Below are positions 1 to 11,344 of a stretch of 64,000 bases of DNA, piece after piece. Source of the stretch: Uranotaenia lowii (lineage: Eukaryota; Arthropoda; Insecta; Diptera; Culicidae). The number at the start of each line of letters is the position of its first letter. The stretch's first letter is position 1. The notes beneath the pieces were generated by a model. The model worked only from the letters and a program-made list of their open reading frames with translations. It had not been told where the DNA came from and ran no database searches. The stretch spans positions 333,145,920-333,209,919 of the forward strand of contig NC_073692.1 of NCBI RefSeq assembly GCF_029784155.1. Reading direction: 5' to 3'. Position numbers and translations under genes: made by a program.

Positions 1-1119
1 GTGTTTCGATTTTTCAAATTTAGACGAATTGTGCGTCTGCCACTCTTGGCAACGAACGTATTTTAAAGTATTCGAATCAAATTATACATAAAACAGAGGA
101 ATTTTTCAATCAACCATTCCATTGAAGGATAGAAATATAAATGAAAATGAACAATAAATTTACAATTAGTATTATTATTTATCATTTAAGTTGGAGTTAT
201 ATCATGTATTCTTTTTCATTGAATTGATTTTGTGTCAAAAGCTTAAGATTATGTTTTTATCCATTCGCGTTCGTTTCTGTATTTCAAAAATTTTAACTTT
301 TCACATCTAGTTCAGAATTAGAATCATTATTTTGAATTTTTTATTAATAACATACCAGAAATAATACTGATTTGAAACTTTGATTGTGAATTGTGTTTTG
401 AATGGTATCCGTGAATTAAATTATTTTTTCAAGTTTGTGTGGAAGTAATGAGTGAAGAAATGGCTTAAGCTTTGATTTTCGAAACCACTCCTTTTCCCCG
501 GACGGGTTCTTCGTACGGGCCTGGTTTTTGTAATCAACACATAAGTAATCCTAAATTTTCTTTTTAAAGTTTGAAAAACATGGATCAAAATTAAAAGACA
601 AATGCAATTGAATCATTTACAGGAAACTAAGTTGAGCTGTTCTTTTTATTTTTATTTTGAAATAACTGTTCAAGAAGAATATAGAATATTTTTTTGGGTT
701 ATAAACATTACTTAGGCTCTTTTTAGAAAGGTTATCTTCTCATTGAAACATCTCCTTTTTATTTGTGAAAAAGTATTTAAATTCATTAAAATGATTAAAT
801 CAAAATTTCTATATATATCTGAAGCTGATATAGAATAAATTTATATTTGTTCAAAAGAGTTTTTGCTCATGTTTAACTTGAAAAACTTTGGAAAACTATA
901 ACTGGGAATATTTTGGAAAAAAATCTTTGTCAATTTTGTTTAGTGTTTTTAAAGTTAAATAGAAATGATGAAACGCAAAAGAAAATATTTATATGAAAAA
1001 CCATTTAATTTTTTCTCTAATGATACGTTTATCATTAACCTTTAGCTTAATGATAATAATCTTGAAAAGTTTTTTAGCTTTGGTTTACACCGGCTGATTG
1101 AGCATGAGTTTTGTTCGCC
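1..1119. other. AT-rich non-coding DNA
   Basis: There is no open frame of useful length and no recognisable repeat boundary or RNA gene here. Base composition is uniformly AT-rich with short A and T runs, as in the other long gene-free stretches of the window. Confidence 0.6.
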
Positions 1120-1306
1120 TACGTGCTTTAATTTTATGTGAGTTTTATCCAAAATGGAACTCACATTCAAGTGTAATATTCCATTCTTTTTGTTTCAATT
1201 CAATATTTTTTCAATGAATAAACTGATCCTTACTTGCTACTGAATCAATCAACACTTGAATGTGAGTTCAATTTTTGATAAAATTAACATTAAATTAAAG
1301 CACGTA
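1120..1306. mobile_element. Short TA-flanked MITE, Tc1/mariner-like
   Basis: Two ~55-bp arms are inverted copies of each other. The left arm starts CGTGCTTTAATTT at 1122 and continues through ACTCACATTCAAGTG. The right arm carries CACTTGAATGTGAGT and ends AAATTAAAGCACG at 1304. The 183-bp unit is flanked on both sides by TA (1120-1121 and 1305-1306), the duplication made by IS630/Tc1/mariner transposases. It has no coding capacity. The spacer of ~75 bp between the arms is AT-rich. The superfamily assignment rests only on the TA flank and arm structure. Confidence 0.7.
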
Positions 1307-1548
1307 ATTCGATTGCTTCAATTCATTTGATTATATAATAATTATTTAACCAAGTAGGCTCTGAACATATATAAGACTTATCTTCCTAATTTTCAACAGG
1401 TATTCATTGAGAAGGAAATTTGTATTTTTAATACCAATTTCATACCTTTTTAGGAATTGGATTCAAATATACATTTTGATAAGATATTGATCAAAAATGT
1501 TTTTGACAATTTAAGCTAAATTTCCTCGTTTAACGTTTGGGAGTAGAA

Positions 1549-4352
1549 TTTTTTTTTTATCCTTCAAACATTTATTATAGACTTTAACAAACAGGCTCTT
1601 GATTCTTGATCATACTGAGCCGACCACTTCTTAGTATTAAATTTGATTTGATTTTTACAAAGTTTGCATGTCACGTTGACTAACAATATCTCTTATGGGT
1701 ATTTTGGGAAGATTCGATGAATTAACAAGAAAAGTTGATCTTATACTCTCATATATTGAACAACACCACACAACATGGTCTATATCCTCGTATCCTCGGC
1801 CACATTGACAAACATTAGAATCTTTTTAATTTATTCTATACAGGTGTGCTGCTAAACTATCATGATTTGAAGTTATTCTCGAAAATATTTTTATAAAATT
1901 TCTTTGAAGATCTTGATTATGAAACCATGGCTTTTCTTTAACTTCCGGTAAAATTGAAAAACAAAATCTTCCTAGTTGACGATTACTCCATTTGCTTTGC
2001 CATATGGACATTACCAAGAAATGGGCTAAAGGATAAAGTTCGTTAGATTGAAATCCCCTATCATGAACAAAGTCACCGAGAGCTCCTTGTTTGGAAAGAT
2101 GATCTGCCTTTTCGTTGCCATGTATACCATGGTGTGATGATATCCAAAATAATGATATTGAATAACCTGAATTATGTAATTCTAATAGAATTTTCTTTAT
2201 TTTATAAATGTATATGTTATTATGCGGTTATCAACAATTCGATTTGAGTGCGATCAGAGAACTCATGCTATCCGAACAAATTACATATTTAGATGAAGGC
2301 AAACTCTGTATATACTCACATGAATGGAATATTGCAATTAATTCTGCTACGAATACTGAACATGGTGCTAGCAACTTAAAGCTCTGTGAAGACTCAGAAT
2401 GGTACAATCCAAACCCTACATTATTTTGCATAACAGAACCATCAGTAAAAATTAGACTACTTGCTGTACAGCCTTCAAACTTACTATGAAACATCTGATT
2501 ACTAGTTTGCACCCTTAGACTAGGAGGTATTTTTTCTATTTCTTTTTTGAAACTCAAATCAACGATTGGAGTAAACTGAATTTCATCGAGCTTATAATCA
2601 AATATATTTTTATCTGGAGGATCAAAGGATTCAATTGATATAAATTCTCTGTAAATGTTTAAGGTTTAGTTCCGGGATTAAGTTCAAATAAATAATCTAA
2701 TTTATTTATTATTTTCTTCCGCCTTGCTTGAAAACGGAATATTTGACGTAAATTAAGTTCAAGAAAATTAAGCTCAAGAGGCATTACTCCAGCAATAACT
2801 TCTGTCGACATTGTATGCATAGACATCATATTCCCTAGAGCTATTCTTAAACAACGAAATTGTATTCGAGCTAATTTTAATAAATGACAGCTAGAAGCAC
2901 TTGCAAAACAAAAACAACCATACTGAAGGACTGAAAGAATTATGGTCTTGTACAATGTTATAAGATCTTGTGGATGGGCTCCCCACCAAGAGCTTGTTAC
3001 AGTTTTAAAGAAATTAATCCGTTTTTGACATTTTTACTAATAATATTCGATATGTTTTCTCCATTAAAGTTTACCATCAAACCAAATCCCCAAATATTTA
3101 ACTGAGAATGATCTTTCAATTTGAATTTGTTTCATATGCAATGATACATTCAGTGGCTTTATTTTTCTTGTAAAAACCATCATTTCCGATTTTTGAGGTG
3201 AAAATTCAAGTCCCATGTATTGTGCCCTATCACTCAAGTTATTTAAAGTTATTTGTATTTTTTCATGCGTATCAATAATATTCAAACCTGACTTATAAAT
3301 AACGCTGTCATCAGCATACTGTAACATCAAAACATTTTCTTCTAGACATGTGTCAATATCATCAACGTAGAAGTTGTACAGAAATGTACTTAAAGTAGAC
3401 CCTTGTGGTAATCCTAGATAGCTCGTTCTTCGACATTTAAACTTTTAATTTATAAAAAAATTCATTTTTTTTGTTTAATAAATTGCTCAAAAAGTTTACC
3501 AAATTTAATGGAACACCATGCTTAGCTAATTTTTCACAAAGTATTCCTATGTTCACAGAATCATATGCACCAGCTATGTCTAAAAACACAGCAACTACAT
3601 CTTCTATTCGTTCAAAGCTTGTTTGAATGTCAATGGTTAATTCGGATAAACAATCTAACGTCCCTTTACTTTTTATAAAACCGTATTGAGTTTTAGATGT
3701 TAATTTATTTTGCTCAGCCCAATTTTCTAATTTATTCAAAAGAATTCGTTCCAAAGTTTTTCTTGGACAGGAAAGTAAACTAATTGGACGATAAGAACTA
3801 TATTCAGAGGGATTTTTTCCTGGTTAAATTATCGGTACAACTTTCACTTGCCTCCATGTTTATGGTACAAAATTCATCTCTATAAATCTATTATACAAAT
3901 TAAGAAGCAAACGTTTGTAAGAGTCTGGCATGTTTTGTAATAACTTATACTTGATTCCATCTAAACCCGCTGCAGTATTTGAGCAGGACAATAACGCAGT
4001 TGAAAATTCTATCATTTTGATTGGATTTCCTAGATATTCAAACACATTTTCGCAATTATACTCAATTTGCGATTGCTCAACATAATCTGGGCATACTTTA
4101 TTGGCAAACTCATATATCCAATCTTCAGAATATCTATCAACATTTTCGACATTTGAATTACGCATATTTTTCGCAGTTCGCCAAAGAAACGTCAGGGAAG
4201 TGGTTCTTGAAAAACTTGGTATTTTTTCTTTCCAATAGCTTTTTTTCTTATTTTGAAACAGCTTCCTACATTCGTATTCTAACTGTTGGTGTATTCTAAA
4301 ATCATCTATCTTCCCCGTTTTTCTAAATTTTTTGAAAGCATCAGTTTTTTAT
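1549..4352 (-). mobile_element. I-group non-LTR retrotransposon (LINE), 5'-truncated
   Basis: A minus-strand LINE insertion. The 3' end is marked by a T-run at 1549-1558 (a poly(A) tail on the element strand), just beyond the ORF2 stop at 1655-1657. Reading leftward from 4352 come the region before the RT, the RT, RNase H and the C-terminal zinc knuckle. The apurinic endonuclease and ORF1 are missing, which fits 5' truncation during target-primed reverse transcription. RNase H between the RT and the CCHC knuckle is typical of the I group (I, R1, LOA and related clades). I could not place the family more exactly. Target-site duplications were not identified. Confidence 0.85.
1655..4350 (-). 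pseudogene. ORF2 pseudogene of the I-group LINE (RT, RNase H, zinc knuckle)
   Basis: Frame-continuous pieces joined by stops and frameshifts. From the N-terminal side: a segment with KKKSYWKEKIP, followed by AAGLDGIKYKLL (3860-4250); RT motif SYRPISLLSC near 3790; FLDIAGAYDSV, with the first catalytic Asp, near 3570; GLPQGS near 3405; YADD near 3307-3318; and WWGAHPQDLITLYKTI near 2970. RNase H follows with FTDGSV, the Glu in VAELIAI, the Asp in CSDSMSS, and the closing HGIHGNEKADHL near 2100-2140. The C-terminus carries CQCGRGYEDIDHVVW near 1765-1810 and ends at the stop at 1655. Damage includes two adjacent stops after ALKSNC (near 2228), one stop before the knuckle, two in the RT N-terminal region, and a frameshift near 3435. 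All catalytic residues survive, but the reading frame does not. Confidence 0.88.
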
Positions 4353-4862
4353 TTGTATTAATTGGAAGTAGAATTTATGTAGCTAAAGTGTTTTTTTTTA
4401 TCCTGATGATTGATTTCTATAACATACTAGTTTTGTATGTTTCATTTTAAAAATATTTGCAAAACATGATTATAGATTTAATTGTAAGTTTTATTAACAT
4501 TATTCCTTTCTTAGCCTGAGTTCCCGTTAAATTAACCTAAATTTTCTCTGGAACCACCAAATAAGATCTGTTTTCAACAGGTACAAATTTTTCAAATGAG
4601 TTTTTGTTCAAAATCATACATATGTTTGTATAGTCTTCAATGAAAAATTATTTCAATCTCTAGAGAAAATGTGAGACAGATTGGTTACCCAAAGCAATGT
4701 AAATATTTTAGTGGCTCCAGAGAGAATACCGTCCGATTATTGCAAAAACTTAGCTATTTGTTTTTGCCCTCTAAGGGAAAATAATTACTCAAGTAATTTA
4801 AAAATTAAACTTAATTATTCGAATTATAACATGACATAAAAATTAACTTCACTTGCATGTTA
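4353..4862. other. AT-rich spacer with a small inverted repeat
   Basis: No coding signal. A TCTCTGGAACCACCAAA word at 4545-4561 is mirrored as a GTGGCTCCAGAGAGA word at about 4711-4725, suggesting a degraded small MITE. The same GTGGCTCCAGAGA word recurs at about 5683-5695, and an inverted copy lies near 42320. No target-site duplication was found. Confidence 0.35.
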
Positions 4863-5608
4863 TAATTCCGGGGAATTTCCGGGAATTTGAAAAATTCGGG
4901 AATTCCTTATCATTACTTATCTGGAAAAGCCTAACAGCCTCCGGAACCACCAACTTGTTGTTCTTTTTGAAAATATAGTGATACATAACTCATTGAGAAC
5001 ATATCGTTTCCTGTGGCATAGACATTTTGTAGCCATTTGGTGCAATTTTTTAAATTCAAATTGATGAGAATTAAAAGATGTAAAAGATATGTATTTCCAC
5101 ACCGTTTTCATTGAACGAAAACTCACAACACTTCGGAAAGTATATGAAAAATTGCGCAGCAGGTAGGCAAATTGTATTTTCTTGAAATATTTATGCACTA
5201 GTTTCTCTTTGGCTTTGGAAGCCAGATAAATTTCAAAACTTAAAAATGAAGACAACGAACAATTTTTTTTTCAATTAACCGCTAATTGCATGAATCAATT
5301 CTTCATTTTACTTATTCAGGTTATTTTATAGTTCGTTTGACTGTTTTTAATTTATCGATATTGAAAATAGTTAGATTTATTTGATTGAAAATTTGTTTGA
5401 GAAAAACATTATGAAGAGTACATTTTGAACAAATTATGGGCTTCTATGCACGAAAGGTTCGATAAGCTATGTATGTACATTTGAATCGAAGGGTGTATAT
5501 TTTACATGTCTTTGAATGATTCCCGGGATCCCGGGAATTCCCGAAAATCAGGCCACTAGATTTTCCGATTCCCGGGAATGAGAAAATGGCCGGGAAATAG
5601 ACACTCTA
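4863..5608. repeat. Repeat with palindromic GGGAATTCCC termini
   Basis: Clusters of short palindromes of the form CCCGGGAATTCCCGGG and GGGATCCC occur at 4863-4910 and 5519-5600. The right edge reads GAGTGTCTATTTCCCGG on the minus strand, like a DNA-transposon end. Between the clusters is ~600 bp of AT-rich DNA. A 112-codon minus-strand open frame at 4917-5255 matches nothing I recognise and has no stop-free extension. It may be a non-autonomous DNA transposon, but matching terminal repeats are not intact. Confidence 0.4.
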
Positions 5609-6112
5609 GTTGGTAGCTATAAGAATATTGAAAATATAAGCTGCAAAGCGGATATTAACTTAATTTGCCAAAACTTTATAGTGGCTCCAGAGATTAAACA
5701 TGTATGTGTGAAAAATGAAGTATAGTTTAACATTCGCGGAAAATTACCAACAAGCGAATGAAAAATTCTTATTAAAATTTGTTTTGAGGATTGAGTGAAC
5801 AATGGAATACAAAAAAGATTAAAAGATAAGAAAAGTATCCAGAGAGATTACTATTAAATGATTTGAATTTTGCACCAAATAAATGAAAAAAAGTATGAAA
5901 AAAAGAGGAATAACTTGAAATGGCTCTGGCAAGTTTATAATTTTTGATGAAAATATCAATAATTTGTATAAAAGTTTGATTTTCATGGATTTTTCGAAAA
6001 TATTTTTTTTTTAAATTTTATCACATCTTAAAATGAGTTGTTCTTACAAGAACAATAGATTGTCAAATTCATCAACTTAAAAACGTGATTAAAAGAATCG
6101 TGTTTTATTTTG
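5609..6112. other. AT-rich non-coding DNA
   Basis: No open frames, repeats or RNA genes are supported here beyond a single GTGGCTCCAGAGA word near 5683. Confidence 0.5.
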
Positions 6113-6259
6113 TATCGATTATAGTCGTATAGTATAGTATATCTTCAAAGCATTCGATCAACGTTGCAATTGACGGCAGTTATTGAAAAACTTATCCGGT
6201 ACAGCTGAGTTTGATGTTTACTCTTGGGCTTGAGCTCGCAGACATCGGCTCAGGAGACA
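6113..6259 (-). repeat. tRNA-derived SINE, 5'-truncated copy
   Basis: Matches the SINE at 49497-49689 on the same strand. It has the 3' tail (TTGTATCGATTATAGTCG on the plus strand), the body word ATTGAAAAACTTATCCGGTA, the B-box segment (CTTGGGCTTGAGCTCGCAG) and GACATCGGCTCAGGAGACAAC. The A-box portion found at 49658-49687 is absent, so this copy is truncated at its 5' end. Confidence 0.8.
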
Positions 6260-7530
6260 ACATATTTATCATTGTTTAGATTTATTCAATATGTACAGTT
6301 GTATTCAGTAGTATCATTGAAGGAAATGCGATTGTATCTCATTTACCCGAAAAGTTTTACCCAGAATGAATTTTCCCCAGTACATCAAATACCCTAAATC
6401 AAAGCTCAGAGTGAACCAATTCCCAGAATATTTTTCCCCAGAATGCCCTATTTCTCAGAATATTTTTCCCTAGAACGCATCATTTCCCAGAAAGATAATT
6501 TTTCAGGTTTTTTTTTCTATGTTTTATTTAAAACAGCTTTTGATAATGAAAATATTTTGAAGTTTAACTATAATATGTTTTATTTTATTAAAAAATAATA
6601 TATAAATAAGAATGAAACCGGAAATACCAATAGCGATAACGTGGTGGATAGTTTTATCTGTTGAACGTAGTTTTGTAGAATTGTCTGGTGTTGTGAAAAA
6701 TTTGATCATAAATGGGAATTGAGGATTCAAGAAGTAAAAACATAATTTGAAAAATTGTGGTCCTAGAAAAAGTGTTTTTTTGGCGGAAACGTGGAATGTT
6801 AGCTAAGCTGGGACTGGGAATTGATAACAAAATTGTCGACTAGAGGAGCACCATTTTAAAAAAATTTTCTTATGTTATTTGTACTAAATGCTGTGTGGTA
6901 TTCATCATTCATATGGTTAAAATATAAGGGGTGGCTAACGATCGTTGCTGTGGTTGAGAAAAAATGAAAAAAAAATCATAACATTTTAACGTATAACAAA
7001 ATTTTAAAATTTCATCTCAGAATCTTTTTGTTTAAAATTTCATTTCTTCAAAACTTTTAAATCGATTGATAAAGTTACAAGGTAAGATGATGAGTATAAA
7101 TGTATATATTCGGGAAATCCAGTTAAATATCTTCTTGTTGTATTCATTTTTCCAAAAAAAATTTATTTGGTTCAAAAATTTACAAGTTTAGAAGATGAGT
7201 TTGAATATACAATTATTTTTAGATAGAATATTGAAAATAGCTTAACTCTATTAAAAGGGATTAGTGGAGAGTTGGATAAGTCATCAAACGAACGGAAGAC
7301 TGGTATACAATAGATTGTGGGTTCAAGCAAGCCGGAGTATCTGGGCAAATTTGGAATCTTGAAAAAGATACTATTTTTTTTCAAAATTTCTCATTTGGTT
7401 CGAACAGTTGAAAGAGAGTTTGGTGAGTCAAACCTATTCCAAACTTTTTTCTGCACTTACTTATTTCTGGAAATATTGTTTGTGAGTTGAGCATGGACAA
7501 AATTTGAATGTGCAACTGGTAGTTTTTCAT
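6260..7530. other. AT-rich DNA with CCCAGAAT-type repeats
   Basis: Between 6354 and 6505 the words CCCAGAAT and ATTTTTCCC recur four to five times with irregular spacing, forming a short degenerate tandem repeat. The rest is AT-rich with no supported coding frame. Open frames at 6524-6730 and 7172-7384 are short and lysine/isoleucine-rich by composition. Confidence 0.45.
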
Positions 7531-7531
7531 G

Positions 7532-7552
7532 CATACATACATACATACATAC
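7532..7552. repeat. CATA tetranucleotide microsatellite
   Basis: About five perfect CATA units in a row. Confidence 0.9.
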
Positions 7553-9090
7553 AAGTTGATCTAATTTTGAACTGTACTGTTTTGTTTGTACAATTTAAAT
7601 TGCTTTACAATAATGGATTATTTTTCATCACTTTTTTCAAATGGCCTTACAAAAATTGAAGAGTATCGCGTTACTTTTCCATTGTTTTATGAAGTTTCAA
7701 TTTTGCAGTAATTGAATCTATGTTGTTCTCACCTGTAAGAAGAAGAAAAGAAAGTAGGTTTTAGTTTTGATTATCATTATGCAGGTTTTTTAAGGTTCAA
7801 GTGTTTATGCAGTGTTATTATGTGTTTATTATGTTTATTCAATTACTTCAGGGAAATACCCTGAAATTTTCTTCATTTTATACATCCTCAAATAGAAACC
7901 ATGCTCCTCTGAATTTTTAAATTCCTTTCTCGTTCAACAAAAAATTACAATCTAAACTTTTTCTCCAAAGAAAAAAAAAAAGCTAAAATTAAACGTCACC
8001 ACGTTTCGCCTCGCGAAAAGCAAACTGGATTACCGAAAAACTTCGAAACCTCGCTTCTGCATCATACTTTTTGTTTAATCACATCACGTTTCGACTTTTT
8101 TGTTCCGATTTTTGTGCCGAAAGATTTAAGCGTCTTGCTTAGAACGATCTTCCGTCGTCGTCCTTCGTTAAGGCGTTTTCGAAAAGTTAGCACCCACAAA
8201 ACTTTCCCAAAAGCAAAGATACGCCTTTCCGCCAGACCGAGATGAAATCGATAAGTTTTGCATTGTGATTTTAGAAGTGAATGGTAACAAACGTGTGAAG
8301 GTAGCATTTTCGCGCCTTATCCTAGAGTATGTTTCTACTTCAGGTCATAGAAAATTGCGGCAGGCAGAAAGCTTGCCTTTGCTCATTAAGAAGTTTGCAT
8401 TATATTAGGTTCACAGGAATGTTCGGAAGAGTTTTACCGGCAGAGGTTATGTTGACATTCCTTGCCGGTAATCCGATAATGGAATCGACGTTCGAATAAA
8501 AGCATATTGTTTCAAACTTTCACCTTGATGGGAGATTTACCTTGGGACGTTTTGAAATTCTTGTGCGTATTGTCAAAATAAGCCTTTAAAAATGTTATTT
8601 CACCTTCGACCCCCCTGATTTTTCAGTGCAAAATATTCAATTTTTCCATACAAACCTATAAGTTCAAATTTACTCATGTAAACGTTACTTAAAAATTCTG
8701 CAAAAAATCATGGATGAGTTTTGGACCAAGACGAAGCTTTTTAGACCCCAGGGTTTGAGAAATTCAAAAATGACCCCAACACGACTCAGTCTACTGAGCA
8801 TGGCTTTCAAAATAACTGTAGTAGAATTACAGCTAGGAGCTTGCGAAACGATTATCCCAATTTCTCATCCTGAAATGATCACTTTCTCAATTATTAGCTC
8901 GGATAAATTGAATTTGAATTTTTGTTTTTCAACAAGAAATTTGTTCGCCGCTCTAATTTTGTTAAAAATCTACACTTTTCCTTCAAGTATCGCAAGATTA
9001 ATTTTCATGCGAGGTCTTAAACCAAACATTGAAAAAAAACATGTCGCTCTTCATCAGTTCACCACCAATGGCTTCGAGTTCCGAAAATAT
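7553..9090. other. Non-coding DNA, no supported gene
   Basis: Mixed composition. A GC-richer patch at about 8000-8330 is probably single-copy. A 150-codon open frame at 8710-9162 lacks recognisable motifs and does not look coding. No RNA gene or repeat termini were recognised. Confidence 0.4.
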
Positions 9091-10130
9091 TCCTACTCCT
9101 TAAGTCGCTCCACCGAGTGCTTCCTTTCCGGGCCGGAGATTACGCGATATCCGCATGCATAAATTATGACGTCGATGACGCCAGCCAGCCATCCAGCCAT
9201 GGAATCGGTAGCCAAGCCTAGTGCCGCGGTGTGCCGGAGCCCCGGAAAAAGTTCGGTTGATTATGTAATTATGCAAATGACACGAGTGTCATTTATCCGG
9301 TATTCCGATTCATGCCAAAACAGAACAGCGAAAGCGACATCAAACAACCAATGGGCAAAAACAACAGCAACCAGGCGCCTCCAACCAGATCAAAAGGACT
9401 TCATCTTTCTGGGTAAGTTTTTTTTCGGGGATTTGGCAGGCGGTTTGGGGAAACATAATTTCGCAGTCCACCGGAATCGGGGGCCCAAAATCGAATTTCA
9501 GATCCGGCAAAGATATTTCGCTAACACGACAACCGCCAGCCAACCTACAGCATGAGCATTTCGCCGGAAGAAGTTGTTGACAGCCGGTAGATCGACTGAC
9601 ATCCGGAAGTATCACCGTGTTCTAATCTGGCAAACCAGAAACTTCAATAAGGACCACCGGACGAGGGCCAGTGGGTTGAGGTCCGACTTGCCTGTCCGGT
9701 GTTCCATGTTTTATGGTAATTCGCCACAGTCAAAACCGGAAAAGTGGAACAAATTAAGCTCCAACCATTGGCATCGGGCTGTGAGTTTCTGGAAACGCGC
9801 GAGGGTGGGTCTTTTTCCGCACCGAATGGGACCTGCCTGTTTAATGAAAGCCTGTCTGACTGGCGCTTATCTTTCAACGCGCGGTGGATCATCGGATGTG
9901 GCAAGTTTATGGATCCCATTGTCTTAATTCCGATGGGACTCTGACTGACTCTGACTCACTGTCACTGTTACTGTTACTGATGAGATTGTGAGAAATGTGC
10001 TGGTGCTGCTTCCTCGAGCATAATTGTCGGACTGACTGTGATTGTGTAATTTGGTTAATTTTATTCCCACTAGAGCGGAATTAAAGCGGTCCTCGTTCTC
10101 GGTTGAACGAATTTCATGACACATTTAGCG
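9090..10130. other. GC-richer, apparently single-copy island
   Basis: This ~1-kb stretch is clearly less AT-rich than its surroundings and has overlapping open frames on both strands, as GC-richer DNA often does. None contains a recognisable domain or a convincing exon. It includes a cluster of transcription-factor-like words around 9255-9294 and a CTGACT/CACTGT-rich run at 9940-9990. It could be conserved non-coding DNA or an unrecognised exon. I cannot decide from one sequence. Confidence 0.35.
9257..9294. promoter_or_regulatory. Candidate enhancer core: homeodomain/POU-like words and a perfect dyad
   Basis: In 38 bp the sequence holds TGATTATG (Hox/Exd-like), TAATTA (homeodomain core), ATGCAAAT (exact POU octamer) and a perfect dyad AAATGACAC-GA-GTGTCATTT at 9275-9294, which places two inverted TGACA (TALE/Homothorax-like) words 6 bp apart. 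The words are seen directly. Their use as binding sites is inference from known consensus motifs. Confidence 0.35.
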
Positions 10131-10166
10131 CAATGAGTATTGAGAATGTTTTATATTTCGATAAAA

Positions 10167-10372
10167 GGCTTGTGATATAGCTCAGTTGGCAACTCAGTTG
10201 CCTCCTAAGCCGATGTCCGTGAGTTCGATCCCAAGAGTCAACATCGAACACAGTTGTACCGGATAAGTTTTTCAATAATCATCTGCCAACTGCAACATTG
10301 ATATAAATGTTGATATAAAATTAAAGATAAGGAAGAAATAAATAAAACAAAATAAAATGAAATAAAATCATG
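10167..10372 (+). repeat. tRNA-derived SINE
   Basis: The head reads like a tRNA. It has the A-box-like TATAGCTCAGTTGGCAA near 10175 and the B-box-like GAGTTCGATCCC near 10220, followed by the family body AGTTGTACCGGATAAGTTT and an A-rich tail with AAAATAAAATG repeats ending near 10372. The internal RNA polymerase III boxes identify it as a SINE. It is not a functional tRNA, because no clean cloverleaf or anticodon arm is formed. Related copies lie at 6113, 44950 and 49497. Confidence 0.82.
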
Positions 10373-10749
10373 GTTGTATTTGGCAGCACTGAAGATTATC
10401 AAAAAAAAAAATCATGGCAACTTTAGATATTTTGGCAACACAATGTCAGTCATTCAGCTAGGGCGAGTAAAGCTTCGGGTGTCGTCCATCTTGTGACAGG
10501 CAATCGTACTCGTAGGCATGGTAGGCGAACAATTCGTTGTCAAAAAGCGCTCCGTCTCCACCCCCCCCCCCCCAATGAGAAACTTTTGGTACCCCTTGCC
10601 TACTTTTCCTCAATATGCATCCACCCGTAGCTGGATGCACTCTGCATTCATCTATTCTTGTAAGCGACAGAGGTGTCTGAGTGAATCTCTGAATTGATAT
10701 GAATAATGCTGACAATGGCACAGTTGGTAGGGCAGGTACAGAGAACGCA
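10373..10749. other. Non-coding spacer with a 13-bp C run
   Basis: Nothing coding is supported. A homopolymer of 13 C occupies 10561-10573. Confidence 0.5.
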
Positions 10750-11100
10750 GATTTTAAAAAAAATTGCTACGAATAAAAAATTGTTTCTGATTCGGGCTCC
10801 GATAGAAAGATGGATTAGTACAGGAAGCGATGATTTTTAATGCTGCTGTTACGAAAAACTTGTTTTTGATTCGGCCTCCGCTGGAAAGACGGATTAGGAC
10901 GGGAAGCGCAGATTTTTAAAGGCTGCTGCTGCTACTGTGTGTTTGTTTCTGATTCGGCCTCAGCTGAAAAAGTTTGACTGGAAAAGCATAGATTGAGAAG
11001 GCTGTTGCTAAGAGTATTTTAGGATTGTTCTAGCAATGGTAAACAAAGAAAGAGCAACAGAAGAGGCTCAGATTGAGAAGGTTGTTGCGAAGAGTACAAA
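10750..11100. repeat. ~80-bp imperfect tandem repeat
   Basis: Three units in succession share the order GATTTTTAA, GCTGCTG..ACGA, TTGTTTCTGATTCGGCCTC, GAAAGACGGATTAG, GGAAGCG, beginning near 10752, 10831 and 10911. Two weaker units (AGATTGAGAAGGCTGTTGC near 10991 and AGATTGAGAAGGTTGTTGC near 11069) follow. The period is about 80 bp and divergence between units is high. Confidence 0.7.
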
Positions 11101-11344
11101 TACAGTGAGCGCAAAGCAAACTGTAAAGCCGAATGTTCATTCAACGGATGAATTTAGAAAGTTCGTTTTTGAAGGCCGGCCACAGTGCACGCCAATGGGT
11201 CGATTCATGATGAAGTACTTCCCTTTTATGGCCACAGTTCGCACGTCCTGTTTACAAAATTCTACATACGTACGAGGAATGCGGTGCGGCGAAATTTTTC
11301 GTGTAGCTGCACGGTCAAGAAATTTAACTCAAAACTCAGTTTAA
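11036..11344 (+). CDS. Hypothetical open frame overlapping the 80-bp repeat (doubtful)
   Basis: A 102-codon frame begins ATG at 11036 within the last unit of the tandem repeat and ends at the TAA at 11342. The product would be basic and Lys/Arg/Thr-rich, with no domain, signal peptide or membrane segment that I recognise. The first third is repeat-derived. No splice sites, promoter or neighbour supports it. It is listed only because it is one of the few longer frames outside known repeats. It is most likely not a gene. Confidence 0.12.
   Translation: MVNKERATEEAQIEKVVAKSTNTVSAKQTVKPNVHSTDEFRKFVFEGRPQCTPMGRFMMKYFPFMATVRTSCLQNSTYVRGMRCGEIFRVAARSRNLTQNSV

Noticed and set aside
2208..2489. 93-codon plus-strand frame
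   Set aside because: It lies antisense to the RNase H domain of the I-group LINE and has no features of its own.
8710..9162. 150-codon plus-strand frame
   Set aside because: No recognisable motif, signal peptide or conserved pattern, and it spans a composition change. Its length is compatible with chance in a 64-kb window.
9166..9944. Several overlapping frames on both strands in the GC-richer island
   Set aside because: Multiple simultaneous frames on both strands reflect composition. None has a domain or a usable splice pattern.
10167..10240. Possible functional tRNA gene
   Set aside because: The A- and B-box words are present, but the cloverleaf and anticodon arm are not. The same head is attached to a SINE body and tail and recurs at other sites.
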